NCBI GenBank assembly: GCA_016722525.1 | Contig: JADKJB010000005.1 | Span: 124,001 to 188,000, forward strand | Origin: Bacteroidota bacterium | GTDB taxonomy: Bacteria; Bacteroidota; Bacteroidia; AKYH767-A; OLB10 | DNA: 64,000 nt | Direction: 5' to 3' | Shown: piece by piece, positions 20,901-29,366 of the stretch | Layout: each line of letters starts with the position of its first letter | How positions within the stretch are numbered: the stretch's first letter is position 1 | Made by a program: the position numbers and the translations under genes | The notes under the pieces: generated by a model | What the model was told of the DNA's origin: nothing | What the model saw: the letters and a program-made list of their open reading frames with translations, nothing else | Database searches by the model: none

Positions 20901-21665
20901 GCAAATACCGGCGGAGCAACGGCATTCCCTGTTAATCAGCCCTACTTTAACCAAACCAAATCAGCCTATACACTGTGCCAATATAATGTTTCTTCGTTGG
21001 CCGGAAATGGAAATGTTGCTTTTCGTTTGCGATTTAAATCAGATGTAACAGTTACCGCAGCAGGTACATCTATAGATGATTTCGAAATAATAGGACCCTC
21101 CAATTCACCACTACCGGTTGAACTGGCCGATTTCTCGGGAAAAGCTTTTGAAAATTATAATGAATTAAAATGGACTACCCTTTCTGAAATTAATAATGAC
21201 CATTTCGATCTGGAGCGTTCTGTTAATGGTGTAGAATTTATTAAGGTGGGAACTATTCAGGGAAAGGGAACTACCTCTTCCACATCAGAATATGTTTACA
21301 ACGATAAACAAATTGAAAATAAAAATTATTACTATCGCCTCAAACAAGTCGATTATAACGGTATGTCTAAGTATTCCGGAACAATACTGTTAAAACGTTT
21401 CATAACAAAAGAGGAACTGGTTAGTTTTATTTTCCCAAACCCATTTACGGATGTAGTGAACATCACTTTTAACAAACAAATTAAGGACCCTATTTCTGTT
21501 GAACTCTTTGACCTTAGCGGAAAAAAGGTTTATTCACAAAAACACTTATCCCAAGGCGTTCACATTTCAGTTGATTTTTCAAAAACAACAATTGGAAGCG
21601 GAACCTATTTGATGAAAGTTTTCGTTGGTGATGAGGTGAGTATACAGAAGGTTTTCAGGAAGTGA
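17934..21665 (+). CDS. Large sortilin-like BNR-propeller protein with PKD and T9SS type A domains; at least three frameshifts
   Basis: Exported protein of about 1240 residues with an N-terminal hydrophobic segment (KKFAILLCMVSGLALLLANY). The first two thirds form VPS10/sortilin-like beta-propeller blades with BNR (Asp-box-like) motifs: GIWKSTNGGTTW, GLFKSTNGGTSW, DIFKSTNGGTTWQQ, GGVTWTSVEG, and ERGPNNVGGRTRAI near the start. Next come a PKD domain (WSWNFGDATN, STPGLYTVTLQI near 20390-20470), a jelly-roll-like region and the T9SS domain (LVSFIFPNPFTDVVNITF ... GTYLMKVFVGDEVSIQKVF). Frames change near 18635, 19015 and 19105, each bridged smoothly by the propeller pattern. It is probably a cell-surface or released glycan- or protein-binding protein, possibly a hydrolase; no catalytic residues identified. 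Confidence 0.82.
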
Positions 21666-22104
21666 GAAGCTTTTTAAATTTCTTTTAAGACTATTTGTAC
21701 CTGTTCTAGTAACTCCTTTTTCGCTGGCTTATTTTGATTAATTTAGATTAATTTTATGAGCTGTTGATTTGGAACATTTTTGTTTTCAGTCATTTGGTGT
21801 TCGAGCGCGGGTCGATCGTTGTAATTTGTCAGAAGGTTTCCTTTCCTTCACGCCACCCTGTCGAGATTTTTAAATCTCACATTTGTGGAGGTTTAAGGGT
21901 CTTTTCACGTTAACCTCGCGGGTTTCTGAGCGCTTATGGAGCTAGTAACTTGCGGTTAACATTACCAATTTTCTTTATACCTGAGTTGTTGTGGTGGGGC
22001 ATTTTTCTCAATTTTGTTTTCCGAGATCAACAAGTTTTACCTTGCTCTATGTGAGACCGGGCAGGCCCCCACCAAACAAGTTGTTTATTACAAAGAAAGA
22101 TTAT
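21666..22104. other. Intergenic region without a recognisable gene
   Basis: 439 bp between the stop codons of two convergent genes. No frame with coding character on either strand, and no strong hairpin followed by T-tract was found. Confidence 0.4.
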
Positions 22105-22927
22105 TTAAACCTTCACAATCCACTTCACAACAACACCTCTTTTTGAAATGCAATTCAAATAGTACACACCCGGAGGAAATTTTTTAAGAGAAAAATTGAA
22201 TTCTGATAAAGCACTGTCAACTAGTCCATCAAAAAGAGTGACTAACTTTGATCCGGAAGCACCATACAATTCAATGGTTACAGATTCCCTTATTTTTGCA
22301 TTAACCGATAATGTCAATTCATCTTTGCAAGGAATCGGATATACAACAAAGGCTTCTTCTAATAATTTCATCCCCAAACCAGTTCCACACGGACTTATCA
22401 CCCGTTAGCCGGGAGGAGATGAAATGGAAGGAAATTTGATCATACCATCTGCATAGAGATAAACAAAATCAGCATCGACATAATTACAAAGTGTTGCGTT
22501 TGGAGAAATGTCAATGGTAAGCCATAAATAATTTTTTTGGGAAGGAGTCATCCCGCTGAAGGAACTCATCCCTGCGTAATAAGCTGATGGCATCAACATT
22601 GCAAAGTTTCCTAATGAGATTAAATTATATGTTCCTATAAGTAGCCCTAGCGACGTGTCTAGTGCTGTAGAATCATTATAATGCCATAATTGGGCTTTTA
22701 TAAGGTCATTCACGGGATTTGAAGAACCGTTACTATTGAATATCATATTGGTTAAAGTCACCGGCGCAGCTCCAATTTCAACCTCAATTCGCAGAATCAT
22801 TTGTTTAGTCTTGCCGGATAAACAGGTTGTGTCGTAGCCTGAGTTGTAGTGGAAGAAATATACTGAGCAGAAAGACTCATGAAAAAGCAGATTAAAGAAA
22901 ACAAGAGGACATGAGAAAGTTTTTCAT
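22105..22927 (-). CDS. BNR-associated N-terminal domain protein with T9SS domain; broken by two frameshifts and one stop
   Basis: Reading from ATG 22927 and correcting one A in the A-run at about 22920 gives a signal peptide (KLSHVLLFSLICFFMSLSAQ). After a second frame change near 22830 comes LSGKTKQMILRIEVEIGAAP, VTLTNMIFNSNG, KAQLWHYNDS and NYLWLTIDISPNATLCNYVDA. This is the pattern of the BNR-repeat neuraminidase N-terminal domain (BNR_assoc_N), which caps secreted proteins in Bacteroidota. An in-frame TAA at 22405-22407 separates it from a T9SS type A domain (VVYPIPCKDELTLSV...GVYYLNCISKRGVVVKWIVKV). The N-terminal domain normally precedes a catalytic or binding domain, which is absent here. 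Both a small carrier-type protein and a decayed gene are possible. Confidence 0.6.
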
Positions 22928-23068
22928 GGCAATTATAAAAGCAATTTTTGTTTTATAAAGTTAAGCATAAAAGTATGAATAATCGATTTAAACTCACTTC
23001 CCCAATTCCGCCAACTCCCACCGCTACCGCCACGCCAACTGCCGCTGCCAACTGCCCCCGCTAACCAA

Positions 23069-25375
23069 CTACCGCCGCCGCTTACCGCCGCCGCCACTAT
23101 CTTTTTTCCTCTTCGGCCTTTCATTTCCACCACTATATTTTTCCGGTTTTCTGGATACAAAGCCTTCATCGAAACCGTGCAATAAGAAATCGATTTGTTT
23201 GCGGGAAAGGTCTGTATTTTTAATTTCTACTTTTACCTCATCACCTAATCGAAACACTTTGCCTGAGCGATGACCTATTATGCAATAGTTGGTTTCATCG
23301 AGTTCATAAAAATCATTTCCGATATCACGCAAACGAATCAGTCCTTCGCATTTACTTTCGATGAGCTCCACATAAAAACCCCATTCAGTAACACCGGAAA
23401 TCAGGCCATCAAAAACTTGGCCTTTTTTGTCTTGAAGGTATTGTACCTGCTTGTATTTAATAGAAGCCCTTTCCGCTTCCGAGGCTTTTATCTCCATGTC
23501 AGTTGCATGTTGACACATAGCTTCGTAATCTTTTTGATCAACAGATTTGCCACCTTTCATGTAATGATCCAGTAAACGATGCACCAATACATCCGGATAG
23601 CGTCGGATAGGCGAGGTAAAGTGCGTATAAAAATCAAAGGCTAAACCGTAGTGACCAATATTTTCGGTGGTATAAACGGCTTTCGACATAGTGCGTATAG
23701 CCAGTTGTTCCAAAACATTTTGTTCTTTTTTCCCTTTCACTGCTTTCATCAACTGATTGAGGGATTGCGCAACTTCTTTATCGGTTTTAATATTAATTCG
23801 ATATCCAAAGCGTTCTGCAAACAGAGAAAACTTTTGCAATTTTTCCGGAACCGGTGAGTCATGTATACGATATACAAAAACGGGAGCTTTTTTCCCCGAT
23901 TCTTTTTTACTATCTTTTTTATAGGAGGCGTGGTGGCGGCCAATAAACTCTGCTACTTTACGATTCGCCAGCAGCATAAATTCTTCAATCAACTTATTGG
24001 AATCTTTGTTCTCTTTGGTATAAACCCCAAGTGGATTCCCTTTGCTGTCGAGTTGAAATTTTATTTCAACTTTTTCGAAAGTAATGGCTCCCATTTTAAA
24101 ACGAGCAGCACGCAATTTTTTGGCGAGACCATCCAGCAAAAGAATTTCATCCACCAGCGGGCCTTTTTTTGTTTCTATCACCTCCTGAGCATCCTCATAG
24201 GCAAATCTTTTGTCGGAATGAATAATAGTTCTTCCAAACCATTCCTCATGCACCACTGCGTCATTATCTATTTTAAAAATTGCGGAATAGCAAAGCTTAT
24301 CCTCATTAGGCCGCAACGAACAAACGTTATTGGAAAGTTTTTCAGGCAACATTGGAATTACTCTGTCAACCAGATAAACAGAGGTGCCTCTTTCAACGGC
24401 TTCATCATCCATATCCATTCCCGGCTTCAGAAAATAGGATACATCCGCAATATGAATTCCAATTTCCCACATTGTAGCATCTATTTTCGCCACCGACAAC
24501 GCATCATCAAAATCTTTTGCATCAACAGGGTCAATAGTGAAGGTTGTTACTCCTCGCATATCGCGGCGTTTTTTAATTTCCGAATTCGGAATTTCAAAAG
24601 GAATTGCTTCAGCTTCTTTTTCAACTTTTTCAGGAAAGCGTATCGGAAAACCATACTCCACCAGAATCGCGTTCATTTCCGTATTGTTGTCGCCTGCCAC
24701 ACCCAACACTTCAATAATTTCACCGATAGGATTTTTAGTTCCTTCAGGCCATTCTGTTATTCTTGCAATAGCTTTTTCACCATTAGCTCCACCATTTAAT
24801 TTGTTGATGGGAATAAAAATATCAATAGTATTTTTATTGCCTGAAGGCACCAGGAAGGCAAACTTATCTGATACCTGTAAAATACCGGCAAAATCTGTTT
24901 TCGAACGCTTTACAATCTCTACCACCCTACCCTCTTGACGGCCACCTTTTCGGGTAGCCGATAGCAATACTTTAACGATATCCCCACTTAGGGCATTAAG
25001 CGTATGGTTGGGTGAAATAATAATATCATCTTCAAAGTTCTCGTTCATTACATACGCTACTCCTGTTGCTATAATGTCAATAGTACCTTCAACATATTCC
25101 TTTACAGGTACAGTCTTATAGCGACCCGGATCTACTTCAAAGAGTTCGCCCGAAAGCACCAGTTCAGAAAGCAGGGTTACCAGTATTTTTCTGTTGGAAT
25201 CGCGATCATCTATAAATAAATATTTTGCAAATAATACGGGTTCATTTTGTGCCAGTAATTTTGATACCTGTTTGTAGTTGAAGTTGCGAGTGGGATGGTT
25301 CCTGAAAATGGTTAACAAAGCCCTTTTCAGGGATGCCGTGCTTTCGGCGGCTGACGGATTTGATTTTTTTAACAT
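23069..25375 (-). CDS. rnr: Ribonuclease R
   Basis: 3'-5' exoribonuclease (RNase II/RNB family) that degrades structured RNA. It is intact at 768 residues. Order: N-terminal winged-helix-like region, cold-shock-type OB folds, RNB catalytic domain starting near residue 260 with TFTIDPVDAKDFDDALSV (Mg-binding Asp residues), GIHIADVSYFL, ERGTSVYLVDRVIPMLPE, CSLRPNEDKLCYSA, the C-terminal RNB motif HFTSPIRRYPDVLVHRLL, and an S1 domain near 640-720 (FDGLISGVTEWGFYVELIES). The tail is Lys/Arg/Gly-rich (KRKKDSGGGGKRRR), as in many RNase R proteins that bind ribosomes. The 84 bp after the stop are unusually GC-rich with repeated GTTGGC-like words. Confidence 0.96.
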   Translation of the reverse strand: MLKKSNPSAAESTASLKRALLTIFRNHPTRNFNYKQVSKLLAQNEPVLFAKYLFIDDRDSNRKILVTLLSELVLSGELFEVDPGRYKTVPVKEYVEGTIDIIATGVAYVMNENFEDDIIISPNHTLNALSGDIVKVLLSATRKGGRQEGRVVEIVKRSKTDFAGILQVSDKFAFLVPSGNKNTIDIFIPINKLNGGANGEKAIARITEWPEGTKNPIGEIIEVLGVAGDNNTEMNAILVEYGFPIRFPEKVEKEAEAIPFEIPNSEIKKRRDMRGVTTFTIDPVDAKDFDDALSVAKIDATMWEIGIHIADVSYFLKPGMDMDDEAVERGTSVYLVDRVIPMLPEKLSNNVCSLRPNEDKLCYSAIFKIDNDAVVHEEWFGRTIIHSDKRFAYEDAQEVIETKKGPLVDEILLLDGLAKKLRAARFKMGAITFEKVEIKFQLDSKGNPLGVYTKENKDSNKLIEEFMLLANRKVAEFIGRHHASYKKDSKKESGKKAPVFVYRIHDSPVPEKLQKFSLFAERFGYRINIKTDKEVAQSLNQLMKAVKGKKEQNVLEQLAIRTMSKAVYTTENIGHYGLAFDFYTHFTSPIRRYPDVLVHRLLDHYMKGGKSVDQKDYEAMCQHATDMEIKASEAERASIKYKQVQYLQDKKGQVFDGLISGVTEWGFYVELIESKCEGLIRLRDIGNDFYELDETNYCIIGHRSGKVFRLGDEVKVEIKNTDLSRKQIDFLLHGFDEGFVSRKPEKYSGGNERPKRKKDSGGGGKRRR

Positions 25376-25522
25376 TCTTTATAAATATGATTGACAAAGG
25401 TAACAACGCATTACAAAGAAAATAGATACCTTTGGTTTTAATATCAACACCTGAGTTTAATAATTTGGCTGCCCTATTATTGAGACTTTAGTATTCTATC
25501 CATTCCTTATCTTTGCTTTACT

Positions 25523-26026
25523 ATGTACCAACTCACTATCAACGACGACGTGGTTATCTCTGCAGAAACCGACAAAGAGGGCGTTTATACACTGAATTCT
25601 AAAACCTTTAGTCCCGATATAATTAAAATCCGTGAAGGGGTCTTTCATGTAATTTCCTCCAACAAATCATACACCGCCGAAGTGATTAAGCACGACCCTG
25701 TCGAAAAAACTTTCCATATCAGGGTAAATGCAAATAGTTATAAAGTCCAGGTACGCGATAAATACGATGTGCTGCTCAAAGAGCTCGGCCTGGATGCATT
25801 AAATGCAAAGAAAATAACCGATCTCAAAGCTCCCATGCCGGGACTGGTAGTTGAAGTGGTAGTTGAAGAAGGCCAGCAAGTAAAAATGGGGGATAAAATG
25901 ATCGTTCTGGAAGCCATGAAAATGGAAAATATATTAAAGGCTCCGGGAGATGCTGTTATTAAAAAAGTGAATGTTTCAAAGGGAAATACCGTAGAGAAAA
26001 ACGAAGTGCTCATCCTATTCAGTTAA
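25523..26026 (+). CDS. Biotin carboxyl carrier-like protein
   Basis: Protein of 167 residues with a C-terminal biotinyl domain: APMPGLVVEVVVEEGQQVKM, then LEAMKMENILKAP near residue 133, where the Lys of EAMKM is biotinylated, and GDAVIKKVNVSKGNTVEKNEVL. The N-terminal 90 residues form a beta-rich region found in carrier subunits of acyl-CoA carboxylases (propionyl/methylmalonyl-CoA carboxylase type) of Bacteroidota. Partner carboxyltransferase and biotin carboxylase genes are not in the window. A TATCTTTG -7-like element at 25508-25515 lies only 7 bp from the ATG, so the message may be nearly leaderless. SOD follows 20 bp downstream. Confidence 0.85.
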   Translation: MYQLTINDDVVISAETDKEGVYTLNSKTFSPDIIKIREGVFHVISSNKSYTAEVIKHDPVEKTFHIRVNANSYKVQVRDKYDVLLKELGLDALNAKKITDLKAPMPGLVVEVVVEEGQQVKMGDKMIVLEAMKMENILKAPGDAVIKKVNVSKGNTVEKNEVLILFS

Positions 26027-26046
26027 TCATTCTTATCATTGGTGTT

Positions 26047-26769
26047 ATGAAAAAAGAAAATTCAAGAAGAGACTTTCTAAAAAAATCAGCTATGCTTACT
26101 ATTGCCGGTGCAGGCATGCATCTGGCAGGAAATACCGTTTTAGGTAGTGCGATTTTCCCCGGGTCGGAAGGCGATGCTTTTACGTTGCCGCCACTGCCTT
26201 ATGCCCACGATGCCCTGGAGCCCTATATCGACTCCCAAACGATGCAGATTCATCATGGCAAACATCATAAAGCGTATGTAGACAATTTGAATAAAGCCGT
26301 TAAGGAAAATAAACTTGAGAACATTAAGCTGGAGGATTTGATGAAGAATATTTCTAAATATCCTACTGCAGTGCGAAACAACGGAGGCGGACATTACAAC
26401 CATAGTATGTTCTGGAAACTGATGACCCCATCCGGTGGCGGGGAACCTGGTGGTGCTGTTTCTCATGCTATCAATACCGCTTTTGGAAGCTTCAGTGCTA
26501 TGCAGGAAAAGTTTAATGCAGCAGCCACATCCCGCTTCGGTTCAGGATGGGCCTGGCTCGTTATGCAAAATGGTAAACTGGTTATTGGCTCAACTCCCAA
26601 CCAGGATAATCCACTTATGGATATCTCTGAGTTAAAAGGACAACCGATCTTAGCGCTCGATGTATGGGAACATGCCTACTATCTCAAATATCAAAACAAA
26701 CGGATTGATTACGTAAATGCGTTTTGGAATTTAGTGAATTGGGGGGAGGTGAATAGGTTAATGGGGTAG
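26047..26769 (+). CDS. Fe/Mn superoxide dismutase with Tat signal
   Basis: Dismutates superoxide to oxygen and hydrogen peroxide. The mature part (residues 40-240) shows the Fe/Mn family motifs: LPYAHDALEPYI, QIHHGKHHKAYVDNLN (metal His), NNGGGHYNHSMFW (metal His), FGSGWAWLV and LDVWEHAYYLKYQN (metal Asp and His). The N-terminus is MKKENSRRDFLKKSAMLTIA followed by GAGMHLAGN, a twin-arginine signal with the S-R-R-D-F-L-K motif and hydrophobic core. The enzyme is therefore probably folded with metal in the cytoplasm and exported to the periplasm, unlike the cytosolic form typical of the family. Metal identity is uncertain. Confidence 0.93.
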   Translation: MKKENSRRDFLKKSAMLTIAGAGMHLAGNTVLGSAIFPGSEGDAFTLPPLPYAHDALEPYIDSQTMQIHHGKHHKAYVDNLNKAVKENKLENIKLEDLMKNISKYPTAVRNNGGGHYNHSMFWKLMTPSGGGEPGGAVSHAINTAFGSFSAMQEKFNAAATSRFGSGWAWLVMQNGKLVIGSTPNQDNPLMDISELKGQPILALDVWEHAYYLKYQNKRIDYVNAFWNLVNWGEVNRLMG

Positions 26770-26955
26770 TGGAAGGGTTAGTGGGTTAGTAGAAGAGCGA
26801 GTAGAAGGGTTAGTGGGTTAGTGAAATGGTTAGTGGGTTAGTGGAAGAGCTAGTTGAAGGGTTAGTGGGTTAGTGAAATGGTTAGTGAGTTAATGGTTAG
26901 TAGGCGAGTGAAAAGGGTTAATGGTTATTTGAGTTAGTTAAAGGGGTGAGTGAAT
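26763..26955. repeat. G-rich word array (GGTTAGTGGGTTAGTG type)
   Basis: About 190 bp of irregular repeats of GGTTAGT / GGGTTAGTGGAAG-like words downstream of the SOD stop codon. The plus strand is rich in G and T with almost no C, and no frame looks coding. Words repeat with small changes rather than as an exact tandem repeat. Confidence 0.8.
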
Positions 26956-27199
26956 TAGTTTATGACTTCTTTTTTTTAGTAAAGGATTATAGTTTTGTGA
27001 ACACGCTTTTTACATTATTTTTTTAATACTTTTTTGTGGCAACGCTAAAACTTTTTGAGCTTGATATTTACAAATTATCGCATCTGCTAGGAAATGTTAC
27101 CTACGAAAAAGTTTCTTGTTGGAATAATTTTGTTAGGGACACTCTGTGGAAACAGGTTATTGAAGTTGGACGCAAGTTTTAAATAATTAACTTTGTAAT

Positions 27200-27595
27200 A
27201 TGATCACCCAGGCAGACTTAAAACTAATAGCCAAAGAAAAGCTTGATGATGCTGAAATAGTTTTGAAAAATCAAAAGTTTGATAGTGCAATCTATTTAGG
27301 AGGTTATGCGATAGAGTTAACGTTAAAATCTAGAGTATGCAAATCACTAAAGTGGCCAGACTTTCCAGAAAGCGGAGGTGAATTTAAAGGTTTTGCTAGT
27401 TTAAAAACTCACGATTTTGACGTTCTACTTAAATTCTCAGGTCAGGAAAAGAAAATCAAGAAGTCTTATTTTACAGCATGGAATAATATCATGCGATGGA
27501 ATCCGGAATTGCGATATATTAAAGGTGGTAAATTTACCAGGACCGATGCAGAAATGTTTATCACCTCTACTAAAAAAATCATGAAGGCATTATGA
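27200..27595 (+). CDS. HEPN-domain protein
   Basis: Helical protein of 131 residues with the HEPN pattern: LIAKEKLDDAEIVLKNQKFD, then SAIYLGGYAIELTLKSRVC (helix with Ala/Gly-rich face), and a later helix with YFTAWNNIMRWNPELRY. HEPN domains include RNase toxins with an R-x4-6-H motif; here candidate residues are in the RWNPELRY region and THDFD, but no clear R-x4-6-H pair is seen, so nuclease activity is uncertain. The stop overlaps the start of the next gene (ATGA), so translation is coupled. HEPN proteins commonly pair with nucleotidyltransferases in toxin-antitoxin modules, but the partner here is different. Confidence 0.75.
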   Translation: MITQADLKLIAKEKLDDAEIVLKNQKFDSAIYLGGYAIELTLKSRVCKSLKWPDFPESGGEFKGFASLKTHDFDVLLKFSGQEKKIKKSYFTAWNNIMRWNPELRYIKGGKFTRTDAEMFITSTKKIMKAL

Positions 27596-27978
27596 CCCCA
27601 TTTATAAATAGACTTGTTGCAGCTGAAAAATATCTTTCAAAGAGGGTAGTAAACTTCAATTTGTTTGCGGCCTTTCAAAAAGATGATCTTTTTAAAAAAT
27701 GGGATATATATGTCAGTTTTCAAGTTAATGAAATCGACAGAAATGAAATAATGGAGAAAATATCAAAACATTTTCAGTCTAACTTATTAGTAAATGATTT
27801 AATAAGTATTTCAAGAATTATGTATTTACCTCCAAACGACAAGTTCGTTAAATCATTCACAAATAATTTGTCGTTGGAACATAGTTGTAAAGAAGTTGAT
27901 AATCCCGCAAGTAACCAATTACACTATCTACAGGCTTATATAATAACATCAAGCAAAAAGATAAAAACCAGCGTCTGA
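27592..27978 (+). CDS. Uncharacterised partner of the HEPN protein
   Basis: Protein of 128 residues translated from an ATGA overlap with the HEPN gene. Visible features: FKKWDIYVSFQVNEIDRNE (a predicted strand-turn-helix), KISKHFQSNLLVNDLISISRIM and YLPPNDKFVKSF. No nucleotidyltransferase motif (GSxxxG...DxD), no DNA-binding helix-turn-helix and no signal peptide is visible. The start TTATGACC lacks its own ribosome binding site, which supports coupling. Antitoxin or subunit function is inferred only from the arrangement. Confidence 0.65.
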   Translation: MTPFINRLVAAEKYLSKRVVNFNLFAAFQKDDLFKKWDIYVSFQVNEIDRNEIMEKISKHFQSNLLVNDLISISRIMYLPPNDKFVKSFTNNLSLEHSCKEVDNPASNQLHYLQAYIITSSKKIKTSV

Positions 27979-28056
27979 CGCCAACCGTACTCTTGTGTCT
28001 TAACCTCTTCCGATATTTTAAGTGAACGATACAATTAGCAGCACACACTCCCTTTT

Positions 28057-29124
28057 TTAAAACGCCTCCCCAAACGATACATAAAACCCCTCAGAATAAT
28101 CTCCCTTTGCGTAATCGAAACGTAGATTTACATTTTCTTTTTTATCAATTCGGATTCTAAGTCCGCCACCATAGGTTGGATGCAGTACATTTTTTTCATC
28201 GGGATTGCTGGAAACTCTTCCGGCTCCACCGAAAAATGCAGCGCCAACCCAGTTCCATATTGTCAGCCGGTATTCCGCTTGCAGCGCACCATACACAGCA
28301 CCTCGGTATCTGCCCTGATAGTAACCTCGCATGATACTTTCGCTTCCCAGTAATGGCAACATACGAAATGGTACATTATCCTGTGTGATGCTTACAACAG
28401 ATTGGAAAGCCATTACTCCGCCGGTATGAATTTTTTTATAATACCGGATATAGCCATCTGTACGCGAAAAATCAGTGTCGCTTCCAATTTGTTTAAAAAA
28501 CCAACTATGGCTAAATGAAAAATACAAGCCCTTCGTTGCATTCAAAATATTATCACGGCTGTCGATCAACAAACGTGGACCAACACCGGAAGCGTGAATG
28601 ACTTCACCTGCAGGAGGAAGATCAGTGCCTGGGATTGTTTCATTCAATTCTATCTTGTGATAACGTTGCCGTATACCTGCAAATACATTTGGAACGATTT
28701 TAAACAGGAATGAATTATCCAGTTCAAGTCTTTTAGCAGCGTAATTTACCTTATCCGATTCTTTGGTATCGTTTCCAATGCCCCAATAATCTTCCGGAAA
28801 TTTATAATAGCCATTGTCACCTATTATTCTGAACCTACTTTTAAAGAACTGCAAATCAAAATTAGCGGTGAGAATAAATTGTTTGTTTTGTGTGAAGTTA
28901 ACTTCCGTTTCAAATGTGCTTGTTTGTGCTAATGTGTCATCGCTGAATCGCATGTTAAATAAAGCCACACCACCAAAATACCATCGCGTTTCCGGAGCAT
29001 AACCAACGACAGGAAAAGGATAAATTTTTATTTTTTTAAATGATACACTATCCGCATCTCCACCTTTTAAATGAAATGCATGGGTCAGAAAAAACAGGAT
29101 CAAAAGCGAACGCAAATGGTGCAT
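28057..29124 (-). CDS. BamA/TamA-family outer membrane barrel (surface antigen type)
   Basis: Protein of 355 residues with signal peptide MHHLRSLLILFFLTHAFHLKG. It resembles the 16-strand Omp85 barrel without POTRA domains: YAPETRWYFGGVALFNMRF, SGVGPRLLIDSRDNIL (the family's DSRDN motif), GSESIMRGYYQGRYRG (the RGY loop-6-type motif), YRLTIWNWVGAAFFGGAGRV and a final strand ending in an aromatic residue (YSEGFYVSFGEAF). Such short Omp85 homologues occur widely in Bacteroidota; function is unknown, and it is not the essential BamA because the POTRA domains are missing. Confidence 0.8.
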   Translation of the reverse strand: MHHLRSLLILFFLTHAFHLKGGDADSVSFKKIKIYPFPVVGYAPETRWYFGGVALFNMRFSDDTLAQTSTFETEVNFTQNKQFILTANFDLQFFKSRFRIIGDNGYYKFPEDYWGIGNDTKESDKVNYAAKRLELDNSFLFKIVPNVFAGIRQRYHKIELNETIPGTDLPPAGEVIHASGVGPRLLIDSRDNILNATKGLYFSFSHSWFFKQIGSDTDFSRTDGYIRYYKKIHTGGVMAFQSVVSITQDNVPFRMLPLLGSESIMRGYYQGRYRGAVYGALQAEYRLTIWNWVGAAFFGGAGRVSSNPDEKNVLHPTYGGGLRIRIDKKENVNLRFDYAKGDYSEGFYVSFGEAF

Positions 29125-29189
29125 AAATGAGAGTCATGGAAGAAAACCTAACGTTCAAAAATAAATATAAATTTCAATCATTAACTCAT

Positions 29190-29349
29190 CAACAGAACAC
29201 TGGTCACTTTAAACTGGTCTCTGATCACTTAACACTGGTAACTGGTCACTTTGAACTGGTTACTAGTCACTGATCACTTTACATTGGTTACTGGTCACTG
29301 GCTACTGATCACTTAACACTGGTAACTGGCTACTGGCTACTTGTCACTT
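29190..29349. repeat. Word array (ACTGGTCACT / ACTGGTAACTGG type)
   Basis: About 160 bp of irregular repeats of ACTGGTCACT, ACTGGTTACT and GATCACTT words between two minus-strand genes. It contains partly self-complementary pieces (for example AGTCACT and TGATCA) and no coding frame. The unit differs from those at 26.8, 44.8 and 60.9 kb. Confidence 0.78.
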
Positions 29350-29366
29350 TCCATTTCCCACTATCT

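Noticed and set aside
22985..23068. Possible coding extension of RNase R in the GC-rich tail after its stop
   Set aside because: The KRRR end with its TAG is a normal RNase R terminus. The repeats after it look like intergenic GC-rich words.
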